Below, in pieces: positions 1 through 12,849 of a stretch of 64,000 nucleotides of DNA. The notes beneath the pieces were generated by a model that saw only the letters and a list, made by a program, of their open reading frames with translations, was not told the DNA's origin and did not search any database. The number at the start of each line of letters is the position of its first letter. Positions within the stretch are counted from its first letter, which is position 1. The position numbers and the translations under genes are program-made. Origin of the DNA: Sciurus carolinensis (taxonomy: Eukaryota > Chordata > Mammalia > Rodentia > Sciuridae); the NCBI RefSeq assembly GCF_902686445.1, contig NC_062218.1:18529515-18593514 (forward strand), read 5' to 3'.

Positions 1-1216
1 GTAATGATGATAGAAGAGACTGGCATGTGTGCACTACTTCTAATTGAACCAGTGAGAAATGGTTACATTCTGTGCCAGTAGCTTTCTCTCTTTGCTCTGC
101 CTCTCCTACCCATTTATCACCTGTCTGTAATCTCTTTATTTAAGTTGTTCTTTCATAGTTTACTTTGCATATTATCTCCTGTGTCAAACCTTCTCAAACT
201 ATCTTTACACCAACGTTCTGCTAGGTGAGCTATTTAGTCCAAAAGTACTTCTGCCTCTATATGATATATGTCATAGTAAAATTGATCAAATTTAATATGA
301 TATGACAAAAAGATGGGGAAACCATTGTCAATGTAACCAAAATTGGGTCAAGTCCTGCTTACTCTCTGATGGGCTTTCTATTCCTCTCGGCTAACTCCGA
401 ACAGCCTCATCTCTTTAATTATTTTTCTAGCACAAAAGCAAATATCTTTCAGTTCTCTCCCCCTTGTTATATCTATTTCTCTTCTCGAGAAGGTTCTAAT
501 AATTTATGTGCATCTATTAATTTTAAATTTCAGCTAATTTTATTTCCACTAAATACCTTTGATTCACTTTCTTCCTGCACAAAATAAGTTGCTCAATAGA
601 ATAGTATTGCCAAATCAAGTATTAAGGTCAATCTGAGACATAGGAAGAGGTACAATGGAGGGCAAAGCCTACACACCTTTATAGTTTTAGAAAAGCAATG
701 GAAGTAGAAGGAAAGAATGTAACTGGACACCACAAAGGTTTCCACACTCAACCTCATTTGCTAAAGGCATATTTCTTATTTATCCTACTCATGTTTGCCT
801 CCTTAAACTGTCTTCACTCCATAATAATCAGTTATCTGACAACCATTTCAAATTTTTGTTTTTATTTTGTTCCAAGCAGTGCTCTCAGTGTTGAAAATTT
901 CAGTAAAAAATCAATAAGCAATATAGATGATTCCTGACCTCATGAATCTTATATCCAGAATGCACTAAAGAGATGTATAGAAGAAAAAATGCATTCCCTT
1001 TAGGTATGAACAGTGTTTTAACTTCAAGTGTAATAATCTGGTGTCACTATAGTCATTACAATTCATTTGGTAGTAAGGGATAGTAATCCAACTAGAGAGA
1101 GCAAAGCTACAGGAAATACCCTGCACATGTCAAAGGGGCATGTGTTATAGCTTATAACAAGTCCCAGTGAAGAGGTTCAAAGTCTGTGGGTGTAACTGGT
1201 CTAAAGATTGGCATCT
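1..1216. other. Non-repetitive AT-rich sequence, no gene seen
   Basis: I see no recognisable transposon, RNA gene or coding exon. The two short plus-strand open frames here (369-587 and 698-937) have low-complexity, Phe/Ser-rich translations with no domain and are chance frames. Confidence 0.6.
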
Positions 1217-1398
1217 TAACTGGACATTGTGGCTCATGCCTGTGATACCAGCGGCTTAGAAGCCAGCCTTAGCAACTTAGGGAGGCCCTAAGCAACTCAG
1301 TGAGACCCTCTCTCTAAATAAAATACAAAAAAGGGCTGGGGATGTGACTCAGTGGTTGAGCGGTCCTCAGTTAAATTTCCAGTACCAAAAAAAAAACC
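1217..1398 (+). repeat. Dimeric Alu-ID type SINE (squirrel STRID-like)
   Basis: The left part has the Alu-like 'TGGCTCATGCCTGTGATACCAG', with an internal shortening around 1255-1265. It is followed by the linker 'CTCAGTGAGACCC...CTCTAAATAAAATAC' and the ID-like box 'GGGCTGGGGATGTGACTC' at about 1335. It ends in an A-run near 1387-1396. SINEs of this structure are moved by L1 machinery and encode nothing. Divergence is moderate. Confidence 0.9.
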
Positions 1399-2129
1399 CC
1401 GATAAAACCAACAACAAAAGAAAGGGGTTATAAAGACTGAAATACTGCCATTCTTTTGGAGGGTTTTATGTTGATGTTTCCTGAACTTTATCACCACCAT
1501 TGCTAGTTCTCACTACCAAGACACTGCTTAGAACAAAAAAAGAAAAAAGAATTGCTGGATAATTGTATATAGGACAAGACTTATCCTCTTGGATGTTTTA
1601 ATGTGATGCAAAACCTAGCTGATATTTTTAAAAAAATCTTAACAAAATGTAAAGTCACAAAGACCTTGGGCTTGCAGATGAAAGCTGTTAAGAGGAAAGT
1701 TCCTTAATAGAAGAAAATGTACTTTTTAAAACTTATCCAATAAATATATTTTTGTTGTTCATATTTAAAAACTAACATCTGAAGTCTACATATATGCGAA
1801 CATATACATTCACAAGAAGGGAAAGGGTATTTTGTTAACATTTTTTATGTTCTTAAGTTTATTTATTTTTTTCCCTCTACAAATCTTCCACTGAATCAGC
1901 ATTTCTAATAGTAAACAATAGTATCTTACAATTTGGAATAAATTTTCCTCTCGAATCTTCTTTTCTTATGCATCTCCACTACCAGGAACAGTCTGAAATA
2001 GGTATTTGATGTATTTATAAGCTAACATTTATTACCTACATAATACACCATTCCGACAAGCTAGAGTAAATAAAACAAAAATTGTTACGGGGGTAAAAAT
2101 AATGTGAGTTTTTGCATCTACTACAACTT
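1399..2129. other. Unassigned AT-rich sequence
   Basis: No gene or clear repeat is visible. The minus-strand frame at 1297-1500 simply runs through the preceding SINE and its A tail. Confidence 0.5.
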
Positions 2130-2225
2130 ACATGTCTAGCACTGTGCTAAGTATTTTACATACCTTTCATTATCTCTGTGCTCCTTACTTTCTTGATAAT
2201 GATATGTACAGCAGGTACTTTCACT
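2130..2225 (+). repeat. MIR-like ancient SINE fragment
   Basis: The stretch 'CTAGCACTGTGCTAAGTATTTTACATACCTTTCATTATCTC' and the following 'CAGCAGGTACT' follow the MIR core-to-3' pattern (GGCACTGTGCTAAGCGCTTTACATG...). It is strongly diverged, as expected for a repeat older than placental mammals. Confidence 0.6.
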
Positions 2226-5200
2226 ATGTTAATGAATGATACAAATTATCCATAAATTTTTTCAAGTGATTTTCTACATGTTTATAAAAGTCCAAATCAG
2301 TTTTCTTGTTTTAAATAAAAATTTCTAGATATTTTAACAAGTTAATAAGTGTCCCATCCAAATCCTTCTAAGAATAATATATCAAGATAGGAAGAAACTT
2401 TTTCATAAAGCTTTACTTTTTCCCTGTGGCTTTATGTTTCTTATTGCTCAACTAGTCCAGGTCGCTGAAAAGACACTCAAGTCAGGATGAAATTTTGGAA
2501 TCGGTTGGAATGCAAATCTTCTGCTTTGTTTCCCTGTCTTCTTCCTGTCTTTTCTCTTTGAGTCAGAGCCCTGCTCTGCTTTGAAATCAGCAGTTTAGCT
2601 TTGAAAGCTTTGGCTTAGATTTTTGTTTATTTATCATTCTTTGACAATAATTTGGAGAGATTATAGTTTTACTCTTCCAAAAATATCATTTTTCCCTAAA
2701 GAAAGCAATGATGAAATTTTATGAGTACAAATAAAGATGGCACATGATTTCCAAAAAATATCAATTTTAAATTGAATGATTTCCCTATTAAGGCAACAAG
2801 GGATAAAACTGGATTAATATATAATAGATTTGGCTGCATCAATTATAAACAACTCTCTGAAGTCCAAAGTAATTAAATAATACTATGGTTTAGACAACAG
2901 AACTGAAATCTTTGATAATAAATAATAAATTTAGTATGCTTGAACATAAGTGTAGGACATGGAGTTGTTTACGTAGCAAAAATATATTTATATCAAATAT
3001 TGTATCAATATTTATGCATATTTATATTTCTGTAGGAAGTATTAAGTAATTATGAATATTTATGAACTGATTTTTATCATTGTAAATCTTAATATTGTGC
3101 CAGATGTGCACTCTTCAAGCTTGTCTGTTTGATCAATGACAAGTGTAATCACTCAATATGAGTCAACATATGCCTTCAGGGTGTATTTGCAGAGTAGCAC
3201 TGCCATAGAATCAAAATTTAAATCCATTTTATAGAAAATATAATGCAATACTAGAGAACTCTTTCAAATTTTGTGTGATTGATCCTGGATAAAAGTAAAA
3301 TGTTTCTGGAAAACATTAACATGAGTGCATCTGTATTTTTCTCCACTTGTTGAAAATTAAAATAGGAGCATTCATCTTGGGCTTAACTTTGATAATGGTG
3401 AAAAATGCTGACATAGAGGGTGACCACCTACACTTTGAAATTCCTTGTAATTTTTATAAGAATTGACACTGCTTCATCAGATTGAGAATCCCTGAGCCTC
3501 TGTGCTTATGCAACTGGCAATTTAGAAACCTCATTTTTTTTTCAGATACATAGACAAAGCTATACTTCAGTGTCTTTAAATTTTCAAATGTTGATCTCTT
3601 AGAGGAAATTAAAATAACTAAAGTCATATTTAAACAAAAGTATACTTGGAAACAATAGAATACAGTGAGTGTAAATAATCAGGAGGTCAAAATATATGAG
3701 CTTAATATCTCTACTAATGTGCAAATCAAATAATACGCTTTATTCTATTAAGGAAATTGACAATATAAAAATGATTTTGCTGCCCCACATGGGAAATTCA
3801 GTGCATGATTATATTATGAATTAGTCTTCACTCATCATTCATGTAGGCATTCATGCATTCAACGGACAGTGGTTTTCAATGGAAAATAAGTAATCTTGAC
3901 TGACAGTTCACCATTTTACTTGTCCTATTTGGGGGAGACGAGTAGATACTGATTTTCATAATCTGAAAAACAGGCTCGTACCTGCTTTATAAGTTGCCAA
4001 ACAGTAACACATTGGGCAAGTTAATGAACCCATTAAGAGTCCTAGTAATTGATTCAGAAAACACATCCAGAAATAAATCTTTACTATTGAAAATGCTATA
4101 GTAAACATAAAGTAAACTAAGAGATGGGAATGTGAGGGGCATATGACTGAAGAAAGTAATTGTTACAGCGTGCAATTTAAAAAATTTTTCAGAACATTCT
4201 ACTTCATTTCACCTTACAGTTGAAAAATTTATGCACAATCCTAGAACTAATTATATCCCTTATCATTTTGCCAAAATAGCAACTGATGCTCCAAAATACA
4301 AGCACAATAGGGAGTCAGGGATTCAAGCTAGCTCCAATAAGGAGACAATATTAAAAACAGAGACCAGAATAAAATATGTTTGAGGATTTGTCATGTAAGA
4401 TGATTTCAATCCAAACCACATTTAAGGATTTATGCAGTTCTGTCAGTTATTCAACTTGAATTCACAAGTAAATTATATGCTAAGTTGATAAAATACAAAG
4501 GGAAAAGAGGTAGATTAGCCAAAAATGTGGCACCTATAACCTCTAATCTACACACTTTCAGCCAAAAATATGTAGTATTACAAATACAACTTTAATTCTG
4601 AATTCTTCCTTGACAATAACCATGTTGTTGACATACACCAAAGAATAATACCTATAATTCCTATATATAATTTTGTGAGTATTAATATTACTACATTATA
4701 TTTATATTTTAATTAATATAATTGAATACAAACAATGTCTTTCTTAATTTTTTGTAGTAATATACAGGTCTATCTCTTTCCTCTTTGACATTGATTTATA
4801 TATGTTTAATGACTGTGTTGTTTTAACTCTACCAAGAGATTATTCAGTGAGTTAAAGCAAAACGACTCCTAAAACAGCCACAAACCAAAAGATTATTAAT
4901 TTTAATCAATATAAAAAATAATTTTTCATTAAACTTGGGCCAAAATATTTTTAAAAATCATTACAAAAGAAATATACAAATTGGTCTAGGTCAAGTTGTA
5001 TAACCCATCAAAAAGTGGTTGATGTATATTAAGGTCTATGGCACAGTGTTAAGTATGTGTCATCGTCACAATCTTCCTTTCAAGTCTTTCTCCAGTTACT
5101 GCAACCCTGGATCATCTCATCTGAACACATAAAAGCTCCATGAAAAATAATATTTTTATCACAATTAGCATCAGAAACTGGAAATCCACTGTCTGAAATG

Positions 5201-6035
5201 ATCTAAATTTGATAGACTTCTTTGTAAATTTAATTTACTTTTTAAAATATTGGCTTTATTCTTGAGAGTAACAAAAATCAATTCACTCTTCTTCACATTT
5301 ATATTGTTTTATCTGTAGTTTAGGCTTTTCATGTAATATGAGATTATGTGCAGAAGTCTATATCTAATTATTCTGGTAGATGTGCTTTCCAAAATGCAAC
5401 AATAAAATGAGATTCATATCAGTGGATTTACGTTTGGGATCAAGTGCTTTATTAAGTAAAAGGTTTTGTTTAAAATCCTTAGCCTAGCACAGTTTGATGG
5501 AGATACACAAATGTCAAAGCATTCACAATGCATTCTTACTTTAAATCTGGCATATCTCTCATAAGGTACAATTGAACAGGACTGTCGGTAAAACTATAAA
5601 TGTGATCAGAATAGACTCAAATTAAGTTTTACCAGCCATTAATTAATTCCAAAATAGCACTAGCATGAAATGTGACTTATTGATGTTCGTAGATCTTATT
5701 TTGTTAGCTGTTGCTAGCGATCAGAGATTTTCAACTCAGATATAGTTCAAGACATAATCTTCTATTAGTACTCATATTCAAACTATTTTCTTTTGAATGC
5801 TTAAATACACACTTCTTAAGATAGTTTTAACATTCTTTTTCACCTCTAAATTTATTTCTAAATAACTGTCATTAATTTAAAGATCTGAAATTTTCAAGTT
5901 TGTTTATAATTCCTGAGTTCTAAGGTAGAGGAGTTAGAACAAGGCATTCAAGCTTCACAGGCTGTGCTTATTTGAGAGAAGAGATAGAATTATATTACAA
6001 GCACATTGCATGAAAAGATTAAGGTGTGATATTAT
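2226..6035. other. Long AT-rich stretch without genes
   Basis: About 3.8 kb with frequent A/T runs and no confident repeat. The sub-block 2460-2680 is less AT-rich and non-repetitive ('GTCAGGATGAAATTTTGG', 'CAGTTTAGCTTTGAAAGC') and could be conserved non-coding DNA, but this is only an impression. The small antisense frame at 3987-4175 has no recognisable domain. Confidence 0.5.
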
Positions 6036-6245
6036 AACCCTAGGAATGTTCTCAACTTCAGCACTATTCACATTTTGTGACCTGATAATTTTGTTCTGGG
6101 GTTCTGGGCATGAATTGAGGGATTTAATGATATTCTTGGCCTCCACCTCTTAGTGGCTCACATCACTCACCACAGTAACAACTAAAACTATCTAGACATT
6201 GACAAATCTTTCCTGGTGAGAAAAATCACTCCTGGTGGATAACTT
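6036..6245 (+). mobile_element. MER5A-like hAT-Charlie DNA transposon fragment
   Basis: The sequence 'TCTCAACTTCAGCACTATTCACATTTTG' is followed in order by 'GATAATTTTGTTCTGGGG', 'CTTGGCCTCCACC', 'CTAGACATTGACAAAT' and 'AAAATCACTCCTGG'. This is the order of blocks in MER5A, a short non-autonomous hAT element found throughout placental mammals. It lacks a transposase and is a fossil. The antisense frame at 5955-6146 lies across it and is not a gene. Confidence 0.75.
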
Positions 6246-6828
6246 GTTGAAATTACAAGAACTCTCACAGCAATCACCACATTGGGCATCTTATGTTAAG
6301 GATTGATATTAAGACAGAATGGAGCACACACTACAAGAAATTAGTGTCTTTTTTAATTGCTTGCTCATTCTTTTATTATTGTTACTAATTTCATAACTAT
6401 CTAAAGACTATACATGTCTTAATCATACATAAATATCAGCATACAGAATTCCTTCAATCTTTCGGTTATTGTTACGTAGAAATTCTTCACATTTGATTTA
6501 CATAAGACTCAACTGCTTAGGACCTGTGTGTTTATGTTGTGTACTTTCATATACACATTCATATACATATATACACATATAATTTATATCACTGTTTATC
6601 TTGTATTTTTTGAGAGAAAATTGGGAAATTTGTCAGGGTATTTTAAGTTACAATTAATTTACTAAAGTTACAAATATTTTAAATTAAAATTAATTTAACT
6701 AAAATTAATACACTGTAGTACACTGAATTAAGAAGATGAACGTAAGCTCCACATCCTTCTCCCCAACCACTGGAAATCTGTCAATGTTCATAAACATTTT
6801 CAAAGATCAAGGCCGGTTGGGTGCACTT

Positions 6829-6842
6829 CTGCCCTCTGGTGG
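6829..6842 (-). promoter_or_regulatory. Strong CTCF-type binding motif
   Basis: Read on the minus strand the 14 bases are CCACCAGAGGGCAG. They fit the CTCF core consensus CCASYAGRKGGCRS at every position. The surrounding 80 bp are locally GC-richer than the neighbourhood and are not part of a repeat I recognise. CTCF sites of this kind anchor chromatin loops, with loop direction set by motif orientation (here pointing to lower coordinates). The motif is seen directly; occupancy is inference. Confidence 0.65.
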
Positions 6843-7599
6843 TGAAGGCCATGGTTGCTGGCAACCATCCCATAATGCATAAGACTGACTGAGAAACTTC
6901 TAATTCTAAAATCTGTCTAACATAGGACAGATTTTAATCACATACAGGGGATGAAGAGGTTTTAGCTTAAAATGGAGAGAAAAAAAAATAAGTATAAAAG
7001 ATGAACGGAGACTTTTACAATATAAATTAATTGAAATTAAAAGAAAACGAGACAAAGTAAACCCTCATTTTATAAAATCTTGTGGCCTTGTGAGACAGAG
7101 TAGACAAATCTGAGACATTTTTTTAAGTGACCTAAAGAATTTATGGTATTGCAAGACTGAGTAATCCTAAATTTGGAAGGAGTTAGAGAAATGTTTTCTA
7201 CTAAAAGCTTTCAAGGTACTATATGGAGTCTTCAGGAATTCTTTAGGGATTGGGAGTTGACAGGCAAGAGGGAGACAATAAGAACACAACAACATATCAA
7301 GGTGTAAAAATCCACAAAATCCTGAAAGTCAGAATGGAATTCTAGACCCAAAACAATCGCTTAGTATATTATTTGCATTATGTGAAAGAAAGCAAAACAA
7401 AAATGTATGTTACCTTTTCAAGCAGTGAGAAAGAAAATACTATTTTCTAAAAAATGAAAAATCATAAAATTAGAATGGCTTCCAACAAAAATTTTCTTTT
7501 TATTCATGTTTATTGACAGAAAATTAAGTGGCTATGTAGAGACAGTGTGGAGGGAAAGACTAATTGGTAAGAAACTCAAGGAGGAAACTTTTTAGGACA

Positions 7600-7735
7600 C
7601 ATGGACTATCGTTTCCATGAGGGTGGTGATGGTTCCACAGGTACAAAAAAACATAGATATAAACTTAAAATTGTACATTTCAAGTGTGCTGGGCAGACTG
7701 TACAGCTATTATTATACCCTGAGAAGATGGATACA
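7600..7735 (+). mobile_element. Probable old L1 3' end fragment
   Basis: The order 'GTGATGGTTCCACAGGTAC', 'AAAATTGTACATTTCAAGTGTG' and 'ATTATTATACCCTGAGAAG' resembles the tail region of old L1M elements (a 'GGTTTCACGGGTG...AAATTGTACACTTTAAATATGTG...ATTATACCTCAATAAA' pattern). It is diverged and non-coding. The antisense frame at 7606-7854 overlaps it and the next SINE by chance. Confidence 0.45.
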
Positions 7736-7792
7736 TGATGAAAAAAAACAAAACCTGTGAACATCCTTCCTTTAACTAAAGTTTCACAACCA

Positions 7793-8001
7793 TCAGGCAT
7801 GGAGGTGCATTCCTGCAATCCCAGGTGTTTGGGAGACTGAAGTAAAAGGATCACAAATTCAAAGCCAGCCTCAGCAACTTAGCAAAGTCATAGGCAACTT
7901 ATTGAGACCCTTTATCAAAATGAAAAATAAAAAGTGCTGGGTTGAGACTCAGTGTTCAAGCATCCCTGGGTTCAATATCCCGATATTAAAAAAAAAAAAA
8001 A
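7793..8001 (+). repeat. Dimeric Alu-ID type SINE
   Basis: The left half is 'CAGGCATGGAGGTGCATTCCTGCAATCCCAGG'. It continues with 'AGCCAGCCTCAGCAACTTAG', then the ID-like half 'GCTGGGTTGAGACTCAGTG...CCCTGGGTTCAATATCCCG', and a 13-base A tail at 7988-8000. It is an older, diverged copy. Confidence 0.88.
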
Positions 8002-10035
8002 TTAACAGTTAATGAAAGAAAATACAGAAGATAACCAAAATTGTCCATACTTAACCACTGATACGCTGTTATTAATACAATATGGAGAAAAACTGTTTCT
8101 TTCATAAACACTCCCCCAAATTTTATGGACATAACTCAGTTCTGGGGCTCAAATCAAAAGATATCACTACTGATTAGCTGGGGAAAATGCAAAAGCAAAA
8201 CTGGAAGCACTAGGTTTGGATGCCCATCAGGGAGGACTTGAGTGACCTGGGCAGGTCAGGCACTTTCTCAGTCTTTAGTAGAAGCTTTCTCATTTTCCTC
8301 TCAGAACAACCTAGTCTTGGGATGTGAGTCTGAGAGCTGCTATTTCTCTAAAAATGTTTTCTCTGCTCAGACCCTCCGTCTCCATGTCAACCCGACTGCT
8401 CCTAAAGTATTTGAATCTGGATGTTTCTATTCCAAAGACCCCTGATTGTAGTCATGTACCTTTCTCACTTTTCCCTTTCCCATGATTCCCTTTGAGTTTA
8501 GCTGCATGCAGAGACCCATGAGTGACCCTAGAGTGGCTCTTGGCAGAGCCTGCTTTTGTCTCTGATTCCTTGTTGGTGTGCAGACTTTATTGTAAACTTC
8601 TATCCACCTTTTTTTGTTTGTTTGTTTGTTTCCTAAAGTCATAGAGTGTATGATGTGATATTTTATGTTCCATTAAGCAAGGATATGTTGCTAATTAAAT
8701 TAAGACATACCATTGAATTATAAAGTTCATCATATTTCCTGGTGGTATGTTAATATGTTTCCAGGAGATATGTTAATATGAAAAAATGAATCTTAGAATA
8801 GATAAATTATAAGAGTATCTTTGGACAATAATTTTAATTTTTATGTAATTTGTCTTTAAGAATTGAACCACCTCTATTAGTTTGAGTACATATATTTGGA
8901 ATTTTTCTTCATAGGAAATTTGCCTCTTTTTCTTTGTATTCTTATTTATTCAAACAATTATTGCTAAGAGTATTGACACAAAATTTACATCTTAGATTAT
9001 AATCTAATACTAATTTATTTTGTTGCCCAAATTGTTCTAGTCACTCATCAAGAGTTCTTTGATATTCTGGCAAGAGTTTTTTTGTTTTATTTTCATTTTT
9101 GCACTTTGTTACTTTCTGGCACCACACGTTGCCTCTGGATTGTTTTATATTATATATTTTATTCCCCATCCTAATAATCATCTTTTATGGCCACAGATTC
9201 CTAGTGTCTTCATAGGAAATCAAGGTTTAAGAGTGAGATATATTTGAAGCTAAAGAGTTATCAATTCCTCAGATTCTCCACTGAAAGAGAAAAACAAATA
9301 TGTTTGTAATCTTACTCAGGTATTGACACATCTGTATATATTTCCATATGTAATCATCTGTGACTATAGTACGTTAAACCTGGGTTCTGACTGATTCCCC
9401 AACTCTAATCTACTTTCATGAGTATCATTACCAATTTATTCTCTTATTTGTAAATTCAACAGTGAGAAATCTGACTTTCACCATCTGCTATTATTTATTA
9501 ACTATGTAATTCCAATATATGTGAATAGTGGTTCCAGAAGACATAGTCTGTTCCTGATGTGGGAACATCTTATTAACTAGATTGAAGAGTTTATATACAA
9601 TTTCTTCAACCTTTAGAAACTCCACTCATTTTTAATAGAACCATGGTCAGCTCCAGTCCCCAGAAGTCTCTTCAGTGTAATTATTTTGTATGTTTATAAT
9701 GCAGCAAGGTAATTTTGTAATATTCTGTGTTGTGTCCTGTGATCCCAGAGTCTTCTAATTGATTTTCTTAATTGCATATATAAATGTTTGCACTTTGACT
9801 TTTAGAGCTTTATGTATTCTGCTATTGTTCAAAGACATGTTCTATAAATATCAATAAGATAGGGTTCCGTGATAGTTCTATACAGGTCAATTCTCTCCTT
9901 ATTAACTTTTTTTTTTTGCTTGATAAACAAATTACTGAAGAAGGAATGTTTAAGCCTCTAATTATAAATTTGAATTTGTCATTTATTTTCTCTTTCAGTT
10001 TAACAAGCAATAATTTGATAATTAAGTTTCTAAAT
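8002..10035. other. AT-rich sequence without recognised genes
   Basis: It contains a short (GTTT)n run at about 8610-8632, and a near-direct repeat around 8740-8780 in which 'TATGTTAATATG' occurs twice. The open frames at 8242-8445, 9059-9247 and 9822-10010 lack domains. Confidence 0.5.
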
Positions 10036-10450
10036 CAGTTGACTTGAAGAACAACTATTCCTGGTAGGCCTGATCTAATCAGGAGAGTCCTTGTAATGAC
10101 TGGGCTTCAACTGGATGAAAGAATTAGAAGCAGAGATGGACTTGGGTAAGGATGATTCTGGCTTTGATGATGGAGGGGTACATGTGACATACAAATCCGA
10201 CTCCCTAGGACATGTGAAAACCCTGGTTGATAGTCATTGAAGAAACAAGGAACTCAGTTCTACAAGCATGACTGATTGTGCCAACTACCTGAATAAGTTG
10301 TGAACCACATGCTTCCATTATGCTTCCAGACCAAAGTGTAGCTCATGTGAGAACTAAGAGAGCAGCATTCAGACTTCTGATCTCTATAGATGCTTGGTAA
10401 TTAATTGGTACTGTTTTAAGTGGTTGATGTTTTTGTTTTCACAACAATAG
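10036..10450 (+). mobile_element. MLT1-type (MaLR) LTR, diverged
   Basis: Blocks such as 'GGCCTGATCTAATCAGGAGAGTCCTTGTAATGACTGGG', 'GTGCCAACTACCTGAATAAG', 'GCATTCAGACTTCTGATCTC' and 'GTTTTAAGTGGTTGATG' follow the usual MLT1 LTR order. That order is a target phrase 'CTAATCA.AAGAGTCC', then 'GACTTCTGACCTCC', then 'TTTAAGCCACTAAG', at the 3' end. It looks like a solo LTR with no open frame. Confidence 0.6.
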
Positions 10451-10639
10451 CAAGCTCAGGCAAGAGTCTTGAGTCGTTGCTATGATTAGTAAATAATAAA
10501 TAATACGGAATACTATTTAAAGAATAGCCTACCAAATAGAAATAAAATACATAAAAATTATGCATTACAAGTACAAGGTACCATTACTAAATGTATAAAC
10601 ACTAGATGGAGCCAGATCATGGGCTTCATAATTTATTAG

Positions 10640-10805
10640 GGCTTGACCTTGAACTAATTAATTGATCTATGCCTCATTTTTTTCCACCAATAAATGGGGG
10701 ATAAAGAAAAGTGTCATTAAGATAATTAAATGAAACAATATTTGTAATTTACTTATAATAGTGCTTTGTAAATAGCAAATAATACAGAAATGTTTGTTAA
10801 ATGAG
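10640..10805 (+). repeat. MIR-like ancient SINE
   Basis: The signatures 'GATCTATGCCTCATTTTTTTCCACC', 'AAATGGGGGATAAAG', 'GATAATTAAATGAAACAATATTTG' and 'AATACAGAAATGTTTGTTAA' match the MIR order (CTCAGTTTCCTCATCTGTAAAATGGGGATAA ... TAAATGAG ... AATAAATGTTAG). Confidence 0.7.
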
Positions 10806-10862
10806 CACATACTTGAAATGTTTCATATTTTGATTTCATATGTAACCACTCATCTTACCTCT

Positions 10863-11298
10863 TGTTATGGTGTAGGTATGAGATATCCCTGAAAAGCTCA
10901 AGTGTGAGAGAGTTCAGAAACATTCAGAGGTGAATTGATTGGATTATGAGTCTTAACCTGATCAGTGCATTCATTCACTCAAATGGTTAACTGAGTGGTA
11001 ACTGTAGGCAGATAGTTTGTGGCTAGAGGAGGTGGGACACCTGAGATATGCATTTGGGGTTTTTATTTTTTTCCTTGTTGGGCAAAATTCTCTCTCTCTG
11101 CTTCCTGGTGTCCATGTCCACAGCAGCTTGCTTCTTCCACACCCTTCTGCCATCACGTTCTGCCTCATTTAAGACCAAGATCAATGGAGATGGACAACTA
11201 TGAACTGAAATCTCTGAAACTGAGAACCAAGCTATCCCTCCTCTACTTTATTCTTCTCAGATCTTTTGGTCACAGTAATGAAACAGCTAACTAAAACA
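10863..11298 (+). mobile_element. MaLR (ERVL-MaLR) LTR, full-length solo copy
   Basis: The 436-bp element begins TGTTATGG and ends CTAAAACA. It has typical rodent MaLR internal blocks: 'GTGAATTGATTGGATTATGAG', 'TGGCTAGAGGAGGTGGGACAC', 'CTCTCTGCTTCCTGGTGTCCATG', 'CTTTATTCTTCTCAGATCTTTTGGTCACAG'. No internal region flanks it, so it is a solo LTR. The plus frame at 11019-11294 and minus frame at 10971-11168 lie within it and are not genes. Confidence 0.85.
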
Positions 11299-12290
11299 CC
11301 TGTGTTGATTTTTCTAATTAAAATAAAATATATTATGGTACTATTTTATTAGTCTGATTGGAACCTAGTTTTTTTTTTTGCTTAATATCAAAAATAAATG
11401 ATTATTTCCCATATTATACAATGATTTATAATTCAAGTATTTTGGAACATTATAGGATTTTGAAGTCAAATATAATTTTTTTCAATTTTTTAATCATTGA
11501 ATTCAATTGTACATTTTTTAATTCATTAAGTGTTTATGAAATTTTCTACAAGAGGCTGAACTACAAAATTGAATTGAAATTGCCACTCATCTGAAAAAAA
11601 CTAATTATAAAGACCGATTCTGCTTATCCTATTTGATATTTAAAGGGCTATGAAAGAGAATTCAACAGTAACTTGTATGATAATAAATTAATTTTTTTAA
11701 AATGAGGGGATATTAACTAGATAAAGAAAAAGAAAAAAGAATATTGTAAAAGAAAGAAAATAGAGTTTTCATGGTCAGCTTTCATGAAATAGCTTCATGC
11801 CTTCAGGAAACCAAAAGTCTTATTGTGTGTGACAAAATTAATGAGTGTACTTGGAAGGTTTTTTCTGAGAAAAATATAGGGAGTTGTTGGGTTTCACTTT
11901 CTTGGCAAAGTGAGCTAGCTGCTTTTGATGGGTTTGGGTAACACTGCAGGAATAAGCTTGTTAAATAAAACATGTAGGCAGAGAATCAACAGAAAGATGT
12001 GAATACTAGAAATGCATCATGAGAGTAATTGGCACATCATGGGAATTGGACTCACAGTGATGGCTGATGGCATGTGGGGAGATGGTGGGACTTGCGAAAG
12101 CAAATAACTGGCAACTTGAAGGGAGCGCTTAACTTCACCAGGTGAGAAGGAGATGAGAGATGACAAAGAAGACTAGGAATGAGAAAAAGAGTGAACATTG
12201 ATACAACCACAGAAAACTTCTAAATAAACTTATAGGAACTAAGGAAGAGGGAGATCTACAAGTGAGAGTGTGGTCAAGAATTCCACATTT
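11299..12290. other. AT-rich sequence, no gene seen
   Basis: The 78-codon frame at 11358-11594 is Ile/Phe/Asn-rich and typical of AT-rich noise. From 11760 to 12270 the base composition is more balanced, but I recognise no repeat or exon. Confidence 0.5.
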
Positions 12291-12508
12291 TAGCTAGTCA
12301 CAGTGGAGCATGCCTATAATCCCAGCGGCCCCGGAGGCTGAGGCAGAAGGATTGTGAGTTTGAACCCAGCCTCAGAAAAACAAAATGCTAAGCAACTCAG
12401 TGAGACCCTGTCTCTAAATAAAATACAAAATAGGACTGGGGATGTGGCTCAGTGGTCAAGTACCACTGAGTTCAATTCCTGGTACCCCACTCCAAAGAAA
12501 AAAAAATT
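12291..12508 (+). repeat. Dimeric Alu-ID type SINE, well preserved
   Basis: The Alu-like half runs 'GCATGCCTATAATCCCAGCGGCC...GAGGCTGAGGCAGAAGGATTG'. The joint is 'GTGAGACCCTGTCTCTAAATAAAATACAAAATA'. The ID half 'GGACTGGGGATGTGGCTCAGTGG...CAATTCCTGGTACC' is followed by an A-rich tail. The 61-codon frame at 12354-12539 is a by-product of this SINE. Confidence 0.95.
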
Positions 12509-12828
12509 CCACATATTAAAGAGTAAGAAACATATATAATGGACAAGAACAGAAATTCAGTTACTGGGCCCAGACCTGGATTACCTCTTTTTTGAGCAAC
12601 AATAATGGCAATAGAAATAGCAAATAATAGACTATGTCAATCAAGCTGCTGGCGTATGTTTGGTGACATGCTTAAACTGTGTTAGTTGATACAGGAATAA
12701 AAGTATTAAGTATTGTTATCAATATAGTCATAAATGTGTTTTCTTAGTTTTTTATTGCCCATTAAGGAGTTGATGCTCCCTGAGAAAGTTTTAGTTATTG
12801 ACCAGAGAGTCAGACCCTAGATAAAAAG

Positions 12829-12849
12829 AAAAAAAAAAAAAAAAAAAAA
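12829..12849 (+). repeat. Poly(A) tract
   Basis: This is a run of 21 A preceded by 'CAGACCCTAGATAAAAAG'. It could be the tail of a very truncated SINE (compare 'GAGACCCTGTCTCTAAATAAAA'), but too little is left to say. Confidence 0.6.

Noticed and set aside
11019..11294. 91-codon plus frame
   Set aside because: Lies wholly within a MaLR LTR, which does not encode protein.
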